Assembly: GCA_943370145.1 (NCBI GenBank)
Contig: CALRPY020000018.1
Span: 9,302 to 73,301 of the forward strand
DNA length: 64,000 bases
Source of the DNA: Ga0077536 sp943370145
Lineage (GTDB): Bacteria > Pseudomonadota > Gammaproteobacteria > Ga0077536
Direction of reading: 5' to 3'
In this document: in pieces, positions 1 to 8,992 of the stretch
Position numbering within the stretch: the stretch's first letter is position 1
Layout of the letters: each line of letters starts with the position of its first letter
Program-made: the position numbers and the translations under genes
The notes under the pieces: model-generated
What the model was told of the DNA's origin: nothing
What the model saw: the letters and a program-made list of their open reading frames with translations, nothing else
Databases searched by the model: none

Positions 1-720
1 GGCCAGTTTCTGTGCTGCGCGGAGGTCGAGGCTGCCCTCGTAAATCGCCCGCCCGGTGACGGCGCCGGCGATGCCCTCGCTTTCCACCGCGCAGAGCGCG
101 CGGATGTCGTCGAGATTCGTGACCCCGCCGGACGCGATGACCGGGATGGTCAGGTGGCGGGCGAAGGCCACCGTCGCGTCGAGGTTGAGGCCGTTCATCA
201 TGCCGTCACGGCTGATGTCGGTGAAGATGATCGCCTCGACCCCGTCCTCCTCGAACTGCTTCGCGAGATCCACGGCATCGTGGCGCGACAGTTTGGACCA
301 GCCTTCGATGGCGACCTTGCCGTCCCGCACGTCCAGCCCGACCATCACGTGGCTGGGGAATTCGAGGCACATGTCCTGGACGAAGTGCGGCGCGTTCACG
401 GCCTTGGTGCCGATGATCACGTAGCGCACACCGGCATCGAGGTAGCGTTGGATGGTGTCCTCGTCGCGTATGCCGCCGCCGACCTGGATCGGCACGTCAG
501 GGAAGGCCTTGGCGATTTCGTGGATCACGTCATGGTTCACGGGCTTGCCGACCGTGGCCCCGTTGAGGTCCACGAGATGGAGGCGGCGCGCGCCCTCATC
601 GACCCAGCGCCGCGCCATTTCCAGCGGATCCTCGGAATAGACCGTGTCGTCGCTCATCACGCCCTGGCGCAGGCGCACGCACTTGCCGTCCTTGATATCG
701 ATTGCGGGGATGATCAACAT
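1..720 (-). CDS. hisA: HisA, phosphoribosylformimino-AICAR isomerase (3' end outside window)
   Basis: Histidine biosynthesis enzyme that isomerises the aminoaldose ProFAR to the aminoketose PRFAR in the cytoplasm. The translation opens MLIIPAIDIKDGKCVRLRQG, the standard HisA N-terminus with the first catalytic Asp (AIDIKDG), and continues as a TIM barrel with the phosphate-binding IQVGGGIRD and IFTDISRDGMMNG segments, the latter with the second catalytic Asp. The frame stays open to base 1, giving 240 codons, so only a few C-terminal residues are missing. hisF would be expected beyond the edge, but the upstream neighbour is polA and not hisH, which differs from the usual hisBHAF order. There is a 103-base gap to the polA stop. 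Confidence 0.96.
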   Translation of the reverse strand, partial: MLIIPAIDIKDGKCVRLRQGVMSDDTVYSEDPLEMARRWVDEGARRLHLVDLNGATVGKPVNHDVIHEIAKAFPDVPIQVGGGIRDEDTIQRYLDAGVRYVIIGTKAVNAPHFVQDMCLEFPSHVMVGLDVRDGKVAIEGWSKLSRHDAVDLAKQFEEDGVEAIIFTDISRDGMMNGLNLDATVAFARHLTIPVIASGGVTNLDDIRALCAVESEGIAGAVTGRAIYEGSLDLRAAQKLA

Positions 721-823
721 GCGGGCGAAGCGCGAATCAGGGCCTTGTCTGGCGGGCGTGCGGTTATTCGGAGTGCGAGGGCAATTTAATACTAGCGCGG
801 GGTTTTGGGAAGTCCGACCAGCC

Positions 824-3526
824 TCAATGCGCCTCGTCCCAGCTGGCGCCGACACCCGTGTCGACCACCAGTGGCACGCGCAGCGATGCGGCGCCGGCCA
901 TGTGTTCGCGCACGGCGTCCGTGACCTCATCGACCGCGGCGGTGTCGACCTCGAGCACCAGTTCGTCATGCACCTGCATGATGATGGCCGCCGGCGCGCG
1001 CGACGCCTGCAACCACGCGTCGACCCGGATCATCGCCCGCTTGATGATGTCGGCCGCCGTGCCCTGCATCGGCGCATTGATCGCGGTGCGCTCGGCGTAC
1101 TGCCGTCGCTGCACGTTGCGCGAATTGATTTCGGGCAGGTAGAGGCGCCGGCCGAACACCGTCTCGACGAAACCACGCTCGTGGGCCTCGGCACGGATGC
1201 GGTCCATGTAGGCCTTCACCCCCGGATAGCGTGCGAAGTAACGGTCGACGTATTCCTGCGCCGCGTGGCGCTCGATGCCCAGCTGTCGCGCGAGGCCGAA
1301 GGCCGACATGCCGTAGATCAGGCCGAAATTGATGGCCTTCGCGGACCGGCGCTGCTCGTCGCTGACGGCGTCGAGGCCGACGCCGAAAACCTCGGCGGCA
1401 GTCGCGCGATGGATGTCGGCGCCGTGCGCGAAGGCGGCGAGCAGCCGCTCGTCGCCCGACAGGTGCGCCATGATGCGCAGTTCGATCTGGGAGTAGTCGG
1501 CAGCCACCAGCCGCTTGCCCGGCGGCGCGATGAAGGCCTGGCGGATGCGCCGGCCCTCGTGCGTCCGCACCGGGATGTTCTGCAGGTTGGGGTCGGACGA
1601 GGACAGGCGCCCGGTCGCGGCAACCGCCTGGTGGTAGCTGGTGTGGACCCGGCCGGTCGTGCGGTTGACGTCCTGCGGCAGGCGGTCGATGTAGGTCGAT
1701 TTCAACTTCGACAGCGCGCGATGTTCGAGGATCAGCCGCGGCAGCGGGTAGTCGAGCGCGAGTTCCTGCAGCGCGGATTCGGCGGTAGACGGCTGTCCCG
1801 TCGGGGTCTTCGCGGTGACCGGCAGGCCGAGCTTGTCGAAGAGGATCTGCTGGATCTGTTTCGGTGAACCGATGTTGAAGGTCTCGCCGGCGGCCTCGAA
1901 GGCGGCGCGTTCGATATCGTGCATCTTGGCCGCGAGCTCGCCCCCCTGGCTGCGAAGCATCTCCGCGTCGACCAGGACCCCGGTGCGCTCGATGCGCGAC
2001 AGGACCGGCACCAGCGGCATCTCGATCTCTTCCAGCAGCTTCGCAAGTCCGGGCTCGGCGCCGATCTTCGGCCACAGCTGGGCGTGCAGTCGCAGGCAGA
2101 CGTCCGCGTCCTCGGCGGCATAGGGCGCGGCGGTCTCGAGCGGCACCTCGTTGAACGTCAGCTGCTTCGCGCCCTTGCCGGCCACGTCCTCGAACAGGAT
2201 CGTCGAGTGCCCCAGGTACTGCAGCGCCAGCGAATCGAGATCGTGGCGGGTCGCGGTGCTGTTCAGGACATAGGACTCGAGCATCGTGTCGTAGCGGATG
2301 CCGTTCAGTTCGATGCCGTGGTTCAGCAGCACGTTGCGGTCGTATTTCGCGTGGTGGCCGACCTTGGCGACCCGCTCGTCCTCGAGCAGGGGCTTGAGCC
2401 GGGCCAGCACCTCCTCGCGATCCAGCTGCGCGGGCGCGTCGAGGTAGTCGTGCGCGAGCGGCACATAGGCGGCGCGGCCGGGCTCGACGCAGAAGGACAC
2501 GCCAACGATGCGGGCATCCATGTAATCGAGGCTGGTGGTCTCGGTGTCGAAGGCAATGAGTTCCGCGCCGCGCAACTCGGCCAGCCAGCGGGCGAGGTGC
2601 TCGTGGTCGAGCACCGTCTCGTAGGCCGCCCGCACCGACTGCGTCTGCGGCGGCGGCGCCGCTTCGGGTGCGCCTTCCTGCTCGAGCTGGCGCAGCCAGG
2701 TCTTGAACTCGAGCTCCCGGTACAGCTCGACGAGCCGCGCCGTGTCGGGGGCCCGGCACTCGAGCCCGGCGTAGTCCCACGGCAGCTCCAGTTCGTCCAT
2801 GATCGTCACGAGGCGGCGCGACAGTGGCAGCTGTTCGAGCGATGCGCGCAGGTTCGCGCCGACCGCGCCCGGGATCTCCCCGGCGTGGCGCGTGATTTCG
2901 TCGAGGCTCCCATACTGCGCCAGCCATTTGGCCGCGGTCTTCGGCCCGACTTTCGGGACTCCGGGCACATTGTCGACACTGTCGCCGACCAGGGTCAGGT
3001 AATCGACGATCTGCGCCGGCGTGACGCCGAACTTGGCGACGACACCGGCCGGATCGAGCGTCGTGTTGTCCATCGTGTTGACCAGCGTGATGTCGGGCCC
3101 GACGAGTTGGGCGAGATCCTTGTCGCCGGTCGAGATCACGACGTCCCACCCGGCGTTGGCGGCGCGGCGCGCAAGCGTGCCGATGACGTCGTCCGCCTCC
3201 GTGCCGTCCTGCACGAGGCGGGGCATGCCGAGGGCGTCGATGATCTCGAACAGCGGCGGCACCTGGGACGCGAGGTCCTCCGGCATCGACGGCCGGTTGG
3301 CCTTGTATTCGGCATACCAGTCGTCGCGGTGGGTCTTGCCGCGCGGGTCGAAGATGACGGCGAAAGCCTGCGAGGGGTAGTCGTTCTGCAGTTTCTTCAG
3401 CATCCCGACCACGCCGTGGATGGCGCCGGTGGGCTGGCCCTTGGAATTGGCGAGGCCGGGCAGCGCATGGAAGGCCCGGTACAGGTATGAAGAGCCGTCG
3501 ACCAGCACGAGTCGTGGTTTGTGCAT
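824..3526 (-). CDS. polA: DNA polymerase I
   Basis: Family A polymerase of 900 residues for Okazaki-fragment maturation and repair. The N-terminal 5' nuclease begins at LVLVDGSSYLYRAFHALPG. The 3'-5' proofreading domain has its metal-binding DTETTSLD (D327, E329) and the YAAEDADV segment, so proofreading looks intact, unlike in Taq-type enzymes. The polymerase domain shows motif A (DYSQIELR), motif B (RRSAKAINFGLIYG) and motif C (VHDE, D854). I chose the ATG at 3526 (MHKPRLVLVDG) because the 22 extra upstream codons are unlike the family. Divergently placed DUF2782 and thrB genes match the Pseudomonas arrangement. Confidence 0.97.
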   Translation of the reverse strand: MHKPRLVLVDGSSYLYRAFHALPGLANSKGQPTGAIHGVVGMLKKLQNDYPSQAFAVIFDPRGKTHRDDWYAEYKANRPSMPEDLASQVPPLFEIIDALGMPRLVQDGTEADDVIGTLARRAANAGWDVVISTGDKDLAQLVGPDITLVNTMDNTTLDPAGVVAKFGVTPAQIVDYLTLVGDSVDNVPGVPKVGPKTAAKWLAQYGSLDEITRHAGEIPGAVGANLRASLEQLPLSRRLVTIMDELELPWDYAGLECRAPDTARLVELYRELEFKTWLRQLEQEGAPEAAPPPQTQSVRAAYETVLDHEHLARWLAELRGAELIAFDTETTSLDYMDARIVGVSFCVEPGRAAYVPLAHDYLDAPAQLDREEVLARLKPLLEDERVAKVGHHAKYDRNVLLNHGIELNGIRYDTMLESYVLNSTATRHDLDSLALQYLGHSTILFEDVAGKGAKQLTFNEVPLETAAPYAAEDADVCLRLHAQLWPKIGAEPGLAKLLEEIEMPLVPVLSRIERTGVLVDAEMLRSQGGELAAKMHDIERAAFEAAGETFNIGSPKQIQQILFDKLGLPVTAKTPTGQPSTAESALQELALDYPLPRLILEHRALSKLKSTYIDRLPQDVNRTTGRVHTSYHQAVAATGRLSSSDPNLQNIPVRTHEGRRIRQAFIAPPGKRLVAADYSQIELRIMAHLSGDERLLAAFAHGADIHRATAAEVFGVGLDAVSDEQRRSAKAINFGLIYGMSAFGLARQLGIERHAAQEYVDRYFARYPGVKAYMDRIRAEAHERGFVETVFGRRLYLPEINSRNVQRRQYAERTAINAPMQGTAADIIKRAMIRVDAWLQASRAPAAIIMQVHDELVLEVDTAAVDEVTDAVREHMAGAASLRVPLVVDTGVGASWDEAH

Positions 3527-3611
3527 GCGGGGACTGTCCGGTGATGAGCGATGAGACGGGCGCGGGCCGCGTGCAAACAGCCCTGCTCGCAAGGATCTGC
3601 CCGCGCGCTGA

Positions 3612-3620
3612 TGCTATGCT
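3612..3620 (+). promoter_or_regulatory. Extended -10 promoter element for DUF2782/thrB
   Basis: TGCTATGCT is an extended -10 (TGn plus TATGCT at 3615-3620), 40 bases before the DUF2782 start. No good -35 is visible, as expected for extended -10 promoters. Assigned by eye. Confidence 0.4.
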
Positions 3621-3660
3621 AGCGCTGTTGCAATCATCTCACACGACCGAGAAAGCTCAA

Positions 3661-4011
3661 ATGCGCATCCATAGAGCAGCTTTGCTCCCCGTCACGCTAC
3701 TGATCGCGCAACTTGCCCACGGCGCGGACAAATCCTCCCTCGAAGATGTCTCCGAGTCGGCGCCCGAGCCGCCGGCGCCGATGGAGGACGGCCAGGCCCT
3801 GGAGCCCGAGGTCACGATCGTCCAGCGCAAGGACGCGGTGGTCGAGGAGCATCGCATCAACGGTCGGCTGTACCAGGTCAAGATCACGCCGAAATACGGC
3901 AAACCGTATTACCTCGTGGATCAGGACGGCGATGGCCGGCTGGAAACCCGCTTCGGCAACATGCTGTACCAGGATCCCGTCATCCCACAGTGGGTGATCT
4001 TCAGCTGGTGA
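3661..4011 (+). CDS. DUF2782 family exported protein
   Basis: Small protein of 116 residues with an N-terminal Sec signal (MRIHRAALLPVTLLIAQLAHGA) and a compact C-terminal domain rich in charged and aromatic residues (YGKPYYLVDQDGDGRLETRF ... VIPQWVIFSW), which is the DUF2782 pattern. Its function is not known; it should be periplasmic. The ATG at 3661 is preceded by GAGAAAG at a fair distance and is directly followed by the signal peptide. Its place between polA (divergent) and thrB (72 bases downstream) is the same as in Pseudomonas, which supports both the identity and a gammaproteobacterial host. Confidence 0.85.
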   Translation: MRIHRAALLPVTLLIAQLAHGADKSSLEDVSESAPEPPAPMEDGQALEPEVTIVQRKDAVVEEHRINGRLYQVKITPKYGKPYYLVDQDGDGRLETRFGNMLYQDPVIPQWVIFSW

Positions 4012-4018
4012 GGTCGCC

Positions 4019-4062
4019 GCGTGGGCGCCGGCCCTGAAACCGGCGTCCGCTTGCTCCCACGC
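4019..4062. repeat. REP-like nested hairpin between DUF2782 and thrB
   Basis: An outer pair GCGTGGG/CCCACGC (4019-4025, 4056-4062) encloses a second pair CGCCGG/CCGGCG (4026-4031, 4040-4045). The layout resembles REP-type intergenic elements of gammaproteobacteria, or a processing/attenuation hairpin inside the transcript. No T-run follows, so it is not a simple terminator. Confidence 0.45.
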
Positions 4063-4082
4063 ACCCGCGCAAGGCGCGACGC

Positions 4083-5033
4083 ATGTCGGTATATACCGCG
4101 GTCGGCAACGCCGATATCCAGCACTTCCTCCATGACTACGATCTCGGTGCGGTCCAGGCCCTCGAAGGCATCCTGGATGGCGTCGAGAACACCAACTATT
4201 TCCTGACCACCAGCGCCGGCCGCTACGTGCTGACGCTGTTCGAATCACTGCCGGCAGCCGACCTGCCGTTCTTCATGGACCTGATGGCCTGGGTCGCGGC
4301 CCGTGGCGCACCGGCGCCGCGACCGATCGCGGCCCGCGACGGCGCAACCGTCGGCACCCTCTGCGGCAAGCCCGCGGCGATCGTCGAGCGCCTGCCGGGC
4401 CGCAGCGTCGGGCAGGTCGGCCCGGCGCAGTGCGCCGCGCTTGGCGCCCTGCTCGGCAGGATGCACCGCGGAATCGGCGGCTTCGGCGCAACGCGCGAGA
4501 GTACGCGCGGCGCGCACTGGCGCGCGCGGATCGCGGCGCGGCTCGTGGGCCGGGTCGACGGCCCGGATCTGGCAATGATGCGGCAGGAACTTGCGCTCCA
4601 GGAGACCGCGCCCCTGGCCGGGCTGCCGGCCGGCGTGGTGCACGGGGACCTGTTCCGCGACAACGTCCTGTTCGACGGCGCTGCGCTCACCGGCGTCATC
4701 GATTTCTATCTCGCCGCCCGGGAGGCGTTCGTGTACGACCTCGCGGTCGTGGCGCTGGACTGGTGTTTCCCCAACGGGGTCTGCGATGCGGTGCTGAGCC
4801 AACAGCTGTTGGCCGGCTATCGGGAGGAGCGCCCGGTTTCGGCGGCGGAAATCGCCGCCTGGCCGCTGGCGTTGCGGGCGGCCGGCCTGCGCTTCTGGCT
4901 ATCGCGTTTGCATGACGCGCTGTACACCAAGCAGGGCAGCATCGTGAAGGTCAAGGATCCCGGGGAGTGCCGCGCCGTGATTCTCGCCGCCCGTCAGGAT
5001 CCCGGTGGCCTCATCGCCTGCTGGGCGCCCTGA
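4083..5033 (+). CDS. thrB: Homoserine kinase, APH-fold type
   Basis: Phosphorylates homoserine at the penultimate step of threonine synthesis. The 316-residue protein begins MSVYTAVGNADIQHFLHDY and has the aminoglycoside-phosphotransferase fold. The nucleotide loop region is GVENTNYFLTTSAGRYVLTL, the catalytic loop is VVHGDLFRDNVLFDG and the metal Asp lies in GVIDFYLA. This is the ThrB form found in Pseudomonas and Xanthomonas relatives, not the GHMP-kinase ThrB of E. coli. It probably shares a transcript with the upstream DUF2782 gene. A cell-wall sugar kinase such as AmgK is a related fold, but sequence and position fit ThrB better. Confidence 0.93.
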   Translation: MSVYTAVGNADIQHFLHDYDLGAVQALEGILDGVENTNYFLTTSAGRYVLTLFESLPAADLPFFMDLMAWVAARGAPAPRPIAARDGATVGTLCGKPAAIVERLPGRSVGQVGPAQCAALGALLGRMHRGIGGFGATRESTRGAHWRARIAARLVGRVDGPDLAMMRQELALQETAPLAGLPAGVVHGDLFRDNVLFDGAALTGVIDFYLAAREAFVYDLAVVALDWCFPNGVCDAVLSQQLLAGYREERPVSAAEIAAWPLALRAAGLRFWLSRLHDALYTKQGSIVKVKDPGECRAVILAARQDPGGLIACWAP

Positions 5034-5062
5034 ACCGGGCATCACCGCCGATTCGGCGCAGA

Positions 5063-5092
5063 CAAAAAAAAGCCCTCCTTGCGGAGGGCTTT
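5063..5092 (-). terminator. Rho-independent terminator of the OmpA-like gene
   Basis: An 8-bp stem AGCCCTCC/GGAGGGCT (5071-5078, 5083-5090) with a TTGC loop. On the minus strand it is followed by an uninterrupted run of eight T (plus-strand A at 5063-5070), just after the OmpA-like stop at 5116. Read on the plus strand it could also help to end the thrB transcript. Confidence 0.85.
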
Positions 5093-5115
5093 CATGTTCA
5101 CCTGGGCGCTGCGGC

Positions 5116-5781
5116 TCAGTTGCCGGTCACCACCAGGTCGACACGCCGGTTCTGCGCCCGGCCTTCAGCCGTGTCGTTCGAGGCCACCGGCTTGCTCTCG
5201 CCATAGCCGGTCGGCTGGAGGCGGGAGGCATCGACGCCCTTGCTGACGAGGTAGTCGACCGCAGCCTGCGCGCGACGCTCGGACAGTTTCTGGTTGTAGG
5301 CATCGCTGCCGACGCTGTCCGTGTGGCCTTCGACACCCACCGTGAGGTCGGCATTCTCAGCCATGACCGCAGCGGCCTGGTCGAGCTTGGCCATGCCTTC
5401 AGGCTTCAGCGTCGCCTTGTTGAAGTCGAAATGCGCACCGTCGAGGCTGACGATCTTCGAGCCGACTTCCGGTTCCGGGGGCGGCGGCGGCGGGGGCGGC
5501 GGCGGGGGAGCCGGAGCCGGGGCCGGAGCAGGCGTCGGGGCCGGCGGCGGCGGTACTTTCTTCTCATGGCAGAAGAGGTAGCCCACGCCGGCACCCAGCG
5601 CCGCACCGACAACGTAGGCTTCCGGTTCATCCGAACCGGCGGCGGCAGCGGCAACGCCCGCACCCGTCACGGCACCGACGATCGGGCAAAGCACTTCGCC
5701 GGGCTTTATGTCATTGTTCGCGCAGCCCGCCAAGCTGACGCAGAGAGCCAGCGCGAGGCCTGTTTTGATTCGGTTGTCCAT
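5116..5781 (-). CDS. OmpA-family outer-membrane lipoprotein
   Basis: Peptidoglycan-associated lipoprotein of 221 residues. The signal peptide ends in a lipobox LAGC with the lipidated Cys at residue 20. A Gly/Ala-rich segment (GAVTGAGVAAAAAG ... GAALGAGVGYLF) resembles a glycine-zipper membrane hairpin. A Pro/Ala linker follows, then a C-terminal OmpA domain with HTDSVGSDAYNQKLSERRA, the diaminopimelate-binding signature. The ATG at 5781 is preferred over the GTG at 5796 because GGGGAAG sits 6-8 bases before it. The A/T-rich stretch 5800-5915 upstream probably holds the promoter. The gene has its own terminator and no partner genes. Confidence 0.9.
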   Translation of the reverse strand: MDNRIKTGLALALCVSLAGCANNDIKPGEVLCPIVGAVTGAGVAAAAAGSDEPEAYVVGAALGAGVGYLFCHEKKVPPPPAPTPAPAPAPAPPPPPPPPPPPEPEVGSKIVSLDGAHFDFNKATLKPEGMAKLDQAAAVMAENADLTVGVEGHTDSVGSDAYNQKLSERRAQAAVDYLVSKGVDASRLQPTGYGESKPVASNDTAEGRAQNRRVDLVVTGN

Positions 5782-6002
5782 TACGAACTTCCCCACGATT
5801 TAGGTTTTTACTTGGTGATCTGCGCCCGTTGCAGAGTTACAACAAAATGGCGTTAGCAAAAAGCATAGCATAGCTTCTGCGAAAAACCGCATAACTCTTT
5901 ATTCGCAAATCACCATTTCGGGCGTGACCGGCAGTGACCGAAAACGGCGTGCGGGCCTGCGGCGACCCTCCCGTGCGGCCTGTGGTAAAAACCGCGCCGG
6001 TT

Positions 6003-7742
6003 TCAGCCGTCGGTCAGCGTCGCCATCAGCATCCTGAATTTCACCGGGTCGGCGGTGCGCATCGCGCGCGAGGCCGTCGCGCGCACGGTTGCCAGATCGG
6101 TGCCGGCAATTTCCTGCTTCACTTCGAGCAGCAGTGACGGGTGCACGCTGAACACGCGCAGCCCCAACCCCAGCAGCAGTTTCGTGTAGCGCACGTCGCC
6201 CGCCATTTCACCGCACATCGCGATCGGGCATTCGGCCGCGTCCGCGGCGCGAATCGCCATCGAAACGAGGCGCAGCACCCCGGGATTCAACGGGTCGTAG
6301 AGATAGCTGACCTCCTCGTTCACGCGATCGATCGCGACCGCATACTGGATCAGATCGTTGGTGCCGATCGACATGAAGTCGAGTGCGCGCGCGAAACCGT
6401 CAGCCCAGGCCGCCGCCGCCGGCACCTCGATCATGCCGCCGATCGGCATGGCCGGGTCGAAGGGGACTCCCTGCCGCTCGAACTCGGCCTGGATGCGCCG
6501 GATCAGTTCCACGACCTGGGTGACCTCGTCGAGATGCGACAGCATCGGGATCATCAGGCGCACCTGGCCGAGACCCGAAGCGCGCACGATCGCGCGCAGC
6601 TGGGGCAGGAAGAGATCGGGCTCCTTCAACGCGAGGCGCACCGCGCGCAGCCCCAGTGCGGGATTCGCCGCGTTGCCGCGCGAGGAGATACTCGCCTCGA
6701 TCTGCTTGTCCGCGCCGATATCGAGCGTGCGTATCGTCACCGGCTGGTTGCGAAAGGCCTCGACGAGCCGCCGATAGGCCGCGAAGTGTTCTTCCTCGGT
6801 CGGCACGTCGTGCCGGTTCATGTAGAGGAACTCGGTACGATACAGCCCGACGCCGCGCGCGCCGGCCGCACGCGCCGCATCGAAATCGACTTCGAGCTCG
6901 ACATTCGCCTGCAGTTCGATGCTGACGCCATCGGCGGTGGCGGTCGGCGCGCGCTTCAGCTTGCCGAGGCCGCCCACGCGCTTCGCCCGCTCGTCGCGCC
7001 GCACGCGGTAATGCTCGGTGATGCGCCTGTCCGCCTCACCGATCACGAGCCCTTCGCTGCCGTCCACGATCAGCGGCTCGCCCTCGCGGATGAAGCGGCG
7101 CGCGTGATGCACGCCGACGATGCCCGGGACGCCGAGGCTGCGGGCGAGGATGGCGGTATGCGAGGTCGGCCCGCCGTATTCGGTCACGAAGGCGGCGATG
7201 CCCTGGTGCTGCATCAGCAGCGTGTCGGCCGGCGACAGGTCGTCGGCGATCAGTATCGCGCCATCCAGGACGCTTTCCGGGATCTCGTGGGCCACGGGCG
7301 CGTGGTTGAGCAGGATCCGGAGCACGCGGTTGATGACGTGGTCGACGTCGTCCCGGCGCGTGCGCAGGTAGGGATCGTCCATCTGGTCGAAGGCGGCGAC
7401 GATCATGTCCCGCTGCAGCTTCATCGCCCACTCGGCGTTGCAACGCCTGTCACGGATCAGCCGCTTCGGCTCATCGGTCAGCGTCGAGTCCTCGAGCATC
7501 AACAGGTGCGTGTCGATGAAGGCCGCGATGTCGGCCGGCGTCTGCGCCGGGATCCGGTCGCGCATGGTGCGCAGGTTGCTCCTGGCGTCGTCGATCGCGC
7601 TGGTGAGCCGCGCGATTTCCGCCTCGACCTCCTGTTCGGAAATCGAGTACTCGAGCAGTTCGAGCGCGTCTCGCTGCACGATATGGGCCGTGCCGAGCGC
7701 AATGCCCCGCGACACGCCCTTGCCGTGCAGCGAATACGTCAT
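6003..7742 (-). CDS. ptsI: PTS enzyme I (PEP-protein phosphotransferase)
   Basis: Transfers phosphate from PEP to HPr. The 579-residue protein has the usual EI domains: the HPr-binding N-terminal helices, the phospho-His domain with GGPTSHTAILARSLG, and the PEP-binding barrel with LYRTEFLYMNR and the CGEMAGD loop with the catalytic Cys. It has no N-terminal GAF domain, so it is EI and not EI-Ntr (PtsP). The start overlaps the HPr stop by four bases, so the two are co-translated. No EIIA, EIIB or EIIC gene is nearby, so the pair more likely regulates than transports sugar. Confidence 0.95.
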   Translation of the reverse strand: MTYSLHGKGVSRGIALGTAHIVQRDALELLEYSISEQEVEAEIARLTSAIDDARSNLRTMRDRIPAQTPADIAAFIDTHLLMLEDSTLTDEPKRLIRDRRCNAEWAMKLQRDMIVAAFDQMDDPYLRTRRDDVDHVINRVLRILLNHAPVAHEIPESVLDGAILIADDLSPADTLLMQHQGIAAFVTEYGGPTSHTAILARSLGVPGIVGVHHARRFIREGEPLIVDGSEGLVIGEADRRITEHYRVRRDERAKRVGGLGKLKRAPTATADGVSIELQANVELEVDFDAARAAGARGVGLYRTEFLYMNRHDVPTEEEHFAAYRRLVEAFRNQPVTIRTLDIGADKQIEASISSRGNAANPALGLRAVRLALKEPDLFLPQLRAIVRASGLGQVRLMIPMLSHLDEVTQVVELIRRIQAEFERQGVPFDPAMPIGGMIEVPAAAAWADGFARALDFMSIGTNDLIQYAVAIDRVNEEVSYLYDPLNPGVLRLVSMAIRAADAAECPIAMCGEMAGDVRYTKLLLGLGLRVFSVHPSLLLEVKQEIAGTDLATVRATASRAMRTADPVKFRMLMATLTDG

Positions 7743-8008
7743 TCGGACTCACCGAAGCGATCGGCAATCAGGTCGACCAGCGCCTTCATCGCGGCCTCCT
7801 CGTTCTCGCCGTTGGTGACGAGTTCGAGCGGCGTGCCCTGTGCGGCGGCGAGCATCATCAGGCCCATGATGCTCTTGCCGTTGACCTTGTTGCCGGCCTT
7901 CATGACGGATATCTCGCACGGAAAGGCGGCGGCGGTCTGCACGAAGCGCGCCGCGGCGCGGGCGTGCAGCCCGAGACGATTGATGATGGTGACGTGTTCT
8001 GTGATCAC
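7739..8008 (-). CDS. ptsH: HPr-family phosphocarrier protein
   Basis: 89-residue phosphocarrier. The phosphorylated His is in GLHARAA near residue 15. The second site region NGKSIMGLMMLAA keeps the Ser that HPr kinase modifies in species with that enzyme. Given its place in the rpoN cluster it corresponds to NPr/PtsO of E. coli and Pseudomonas. It lies 33 bases after rapZ and overlaps ptsI by four bases. In related genomes this position often has an EIIA-Man gene and hprK nearby; neither is present here. Confidence 0.93.
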   Translation of the reverse strand: MITEHVTIINRLGLHARAAARFVQTAAAFPCEISVMKAGNKVNGKSIMGLMMLAAAQGTPLELVTNGENEEAAMKALVDLIADRFGESE

Positions 8009-8041
8009 GGCTTGCCTTCCCGCTGCTGCGTCTTTATCCGC

Positions 8042-8902
8042 TCAGGTGTCCCGGTGGGTGACGACGACGTGCCGGCCCTTGCGAAACTCGGCGGCGATGC
8101 GTTCCGCGACGTAGACCGAGCGATGCCGCCCGCCGGTGCAGCCGATTGCGACCGTCAGGTAACTCCGGTTGTCGGCCTCGAAACGCGGCACCCAGGTGCC
8201 GAGGAACCCGATGATGTCGGCGACCATGTGCCCGGCAAGGCCGGTTTCGTCGAGGAATGCGCACACGGCGTCATCGCGCCCGGTCAGGCTGCGCAGCGTC
8301 GGATCCCAGTGTGGATTCGGCAGGCAGCGCACGTCGAACACGAAATCGGCGTCCGGCGGCACGCCGTTCTTGTAGCCGAAGGAGCTGATCTGCAGCGCCA
8401 GCACGCCGCGCTCGCGATTCATCACGCGCTCGAGGATTTGCGCGCGGAACTGGTGGATATGGGTGTGCGAGGTATCGATGCGCAGGTCGGCCCGCGCCAT
8501 GATGGGCTCCAGCAGCTCGCGTTCCCGCGCGATCGCGCCCCGCAGCGGCAGGTCGGTGCCCGACAGGGGGTGACGACGACGGGTTTCGCTGAAGCGGTTG
8601 ATCAGGGACTCGTCGGAGGCCTCGATGAAAATCAGTTCGACGCTGACGTCACTGCTCGACAGGACGTCGAGGATGGCGGGCAGCTGCTCGAGATCGGCCT
8701 CCCGGTTGCGCGCGTCGATGCCGACCGCGACGCGGCGATAGTGCGGAAGATCGTCGTGCCCGATGAAACGGGCGAATTCGGCGAGGAAACCGGCCGGCAG
8801 GTTGTCCACGCAGTAGAAGCCGGCATCTTCCAGGGCGTGCAGGGCGATGGTCTTGCCCGCCCCGGACAGGCCGGAAACGATGATGAAGCGGCGCGCCGGC
8901 AT
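8042..8902 (-). CDS. rapZ: RapZ, RNase adapter / nucleotide-binding protein
   Basis: Cytoplasmic RNA-binding P-loop protein; in E. coli it presents the sRNA GlmZ to RNase E and so sets glucosamine-6-phosphate synthase levels. Walker A is GLSGAGKT, followed by the family block DAGFYCVDNLP. The C-terminal RNA-binding domain has FDVRCLPNP and GCTGGRHRSVYVAE. I chose the ATG at 8902 (286 residues, close to the 284 of E. coli) over a GTG at 8938 that adds 12 residues; neither has a clear ribosome-binding site. The gene is between hpf and HPr as in many gammaproteobacteria, but ptsN is missing from the gap. Confidence 0.93.
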   Translation of the reverse strand: MPARRFIIVSGLSGAGKTIALHALEDAGFYCVDNLPAGFLAEFARFIGHDDLPHYRRVAVGIDARNREADLEQLPAILDVLSSSDVSVELIFIEASDESLINRFSETRRRHPLSGTDLPLRGAIARERELLEPIMARADLRIDTSHTHIHQFRAQILERVMNRERGVLALQISSFGYKNGVPPDADFVFDVRCLPNPHWDPTLRSLTGRDDAVCAFLDETGLAGHMVADIIGFLGTWVPRFEADNRSYLTVAIGCTGGRHRSVYVAERIAAEFRKGRHVVVTHRDT

Positions 8903-8992
8903 GCCGCGGTCAGGAAAGGCGCGGCCGGCCACCGGCACGGCCGCGCTTGTTCGGCTTGTGGAGCGTCACGGGCGGGTGTCGTCCGTGCGTGC

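Noticed and set aside
4083..5033. AmgK-type sugar kinase for the APH-fold gene
   Set aside because: Sequence start and the polA-DUF2782 neighbourhood fit ThrB of Pseudomonas type; murU is 10 kb away.
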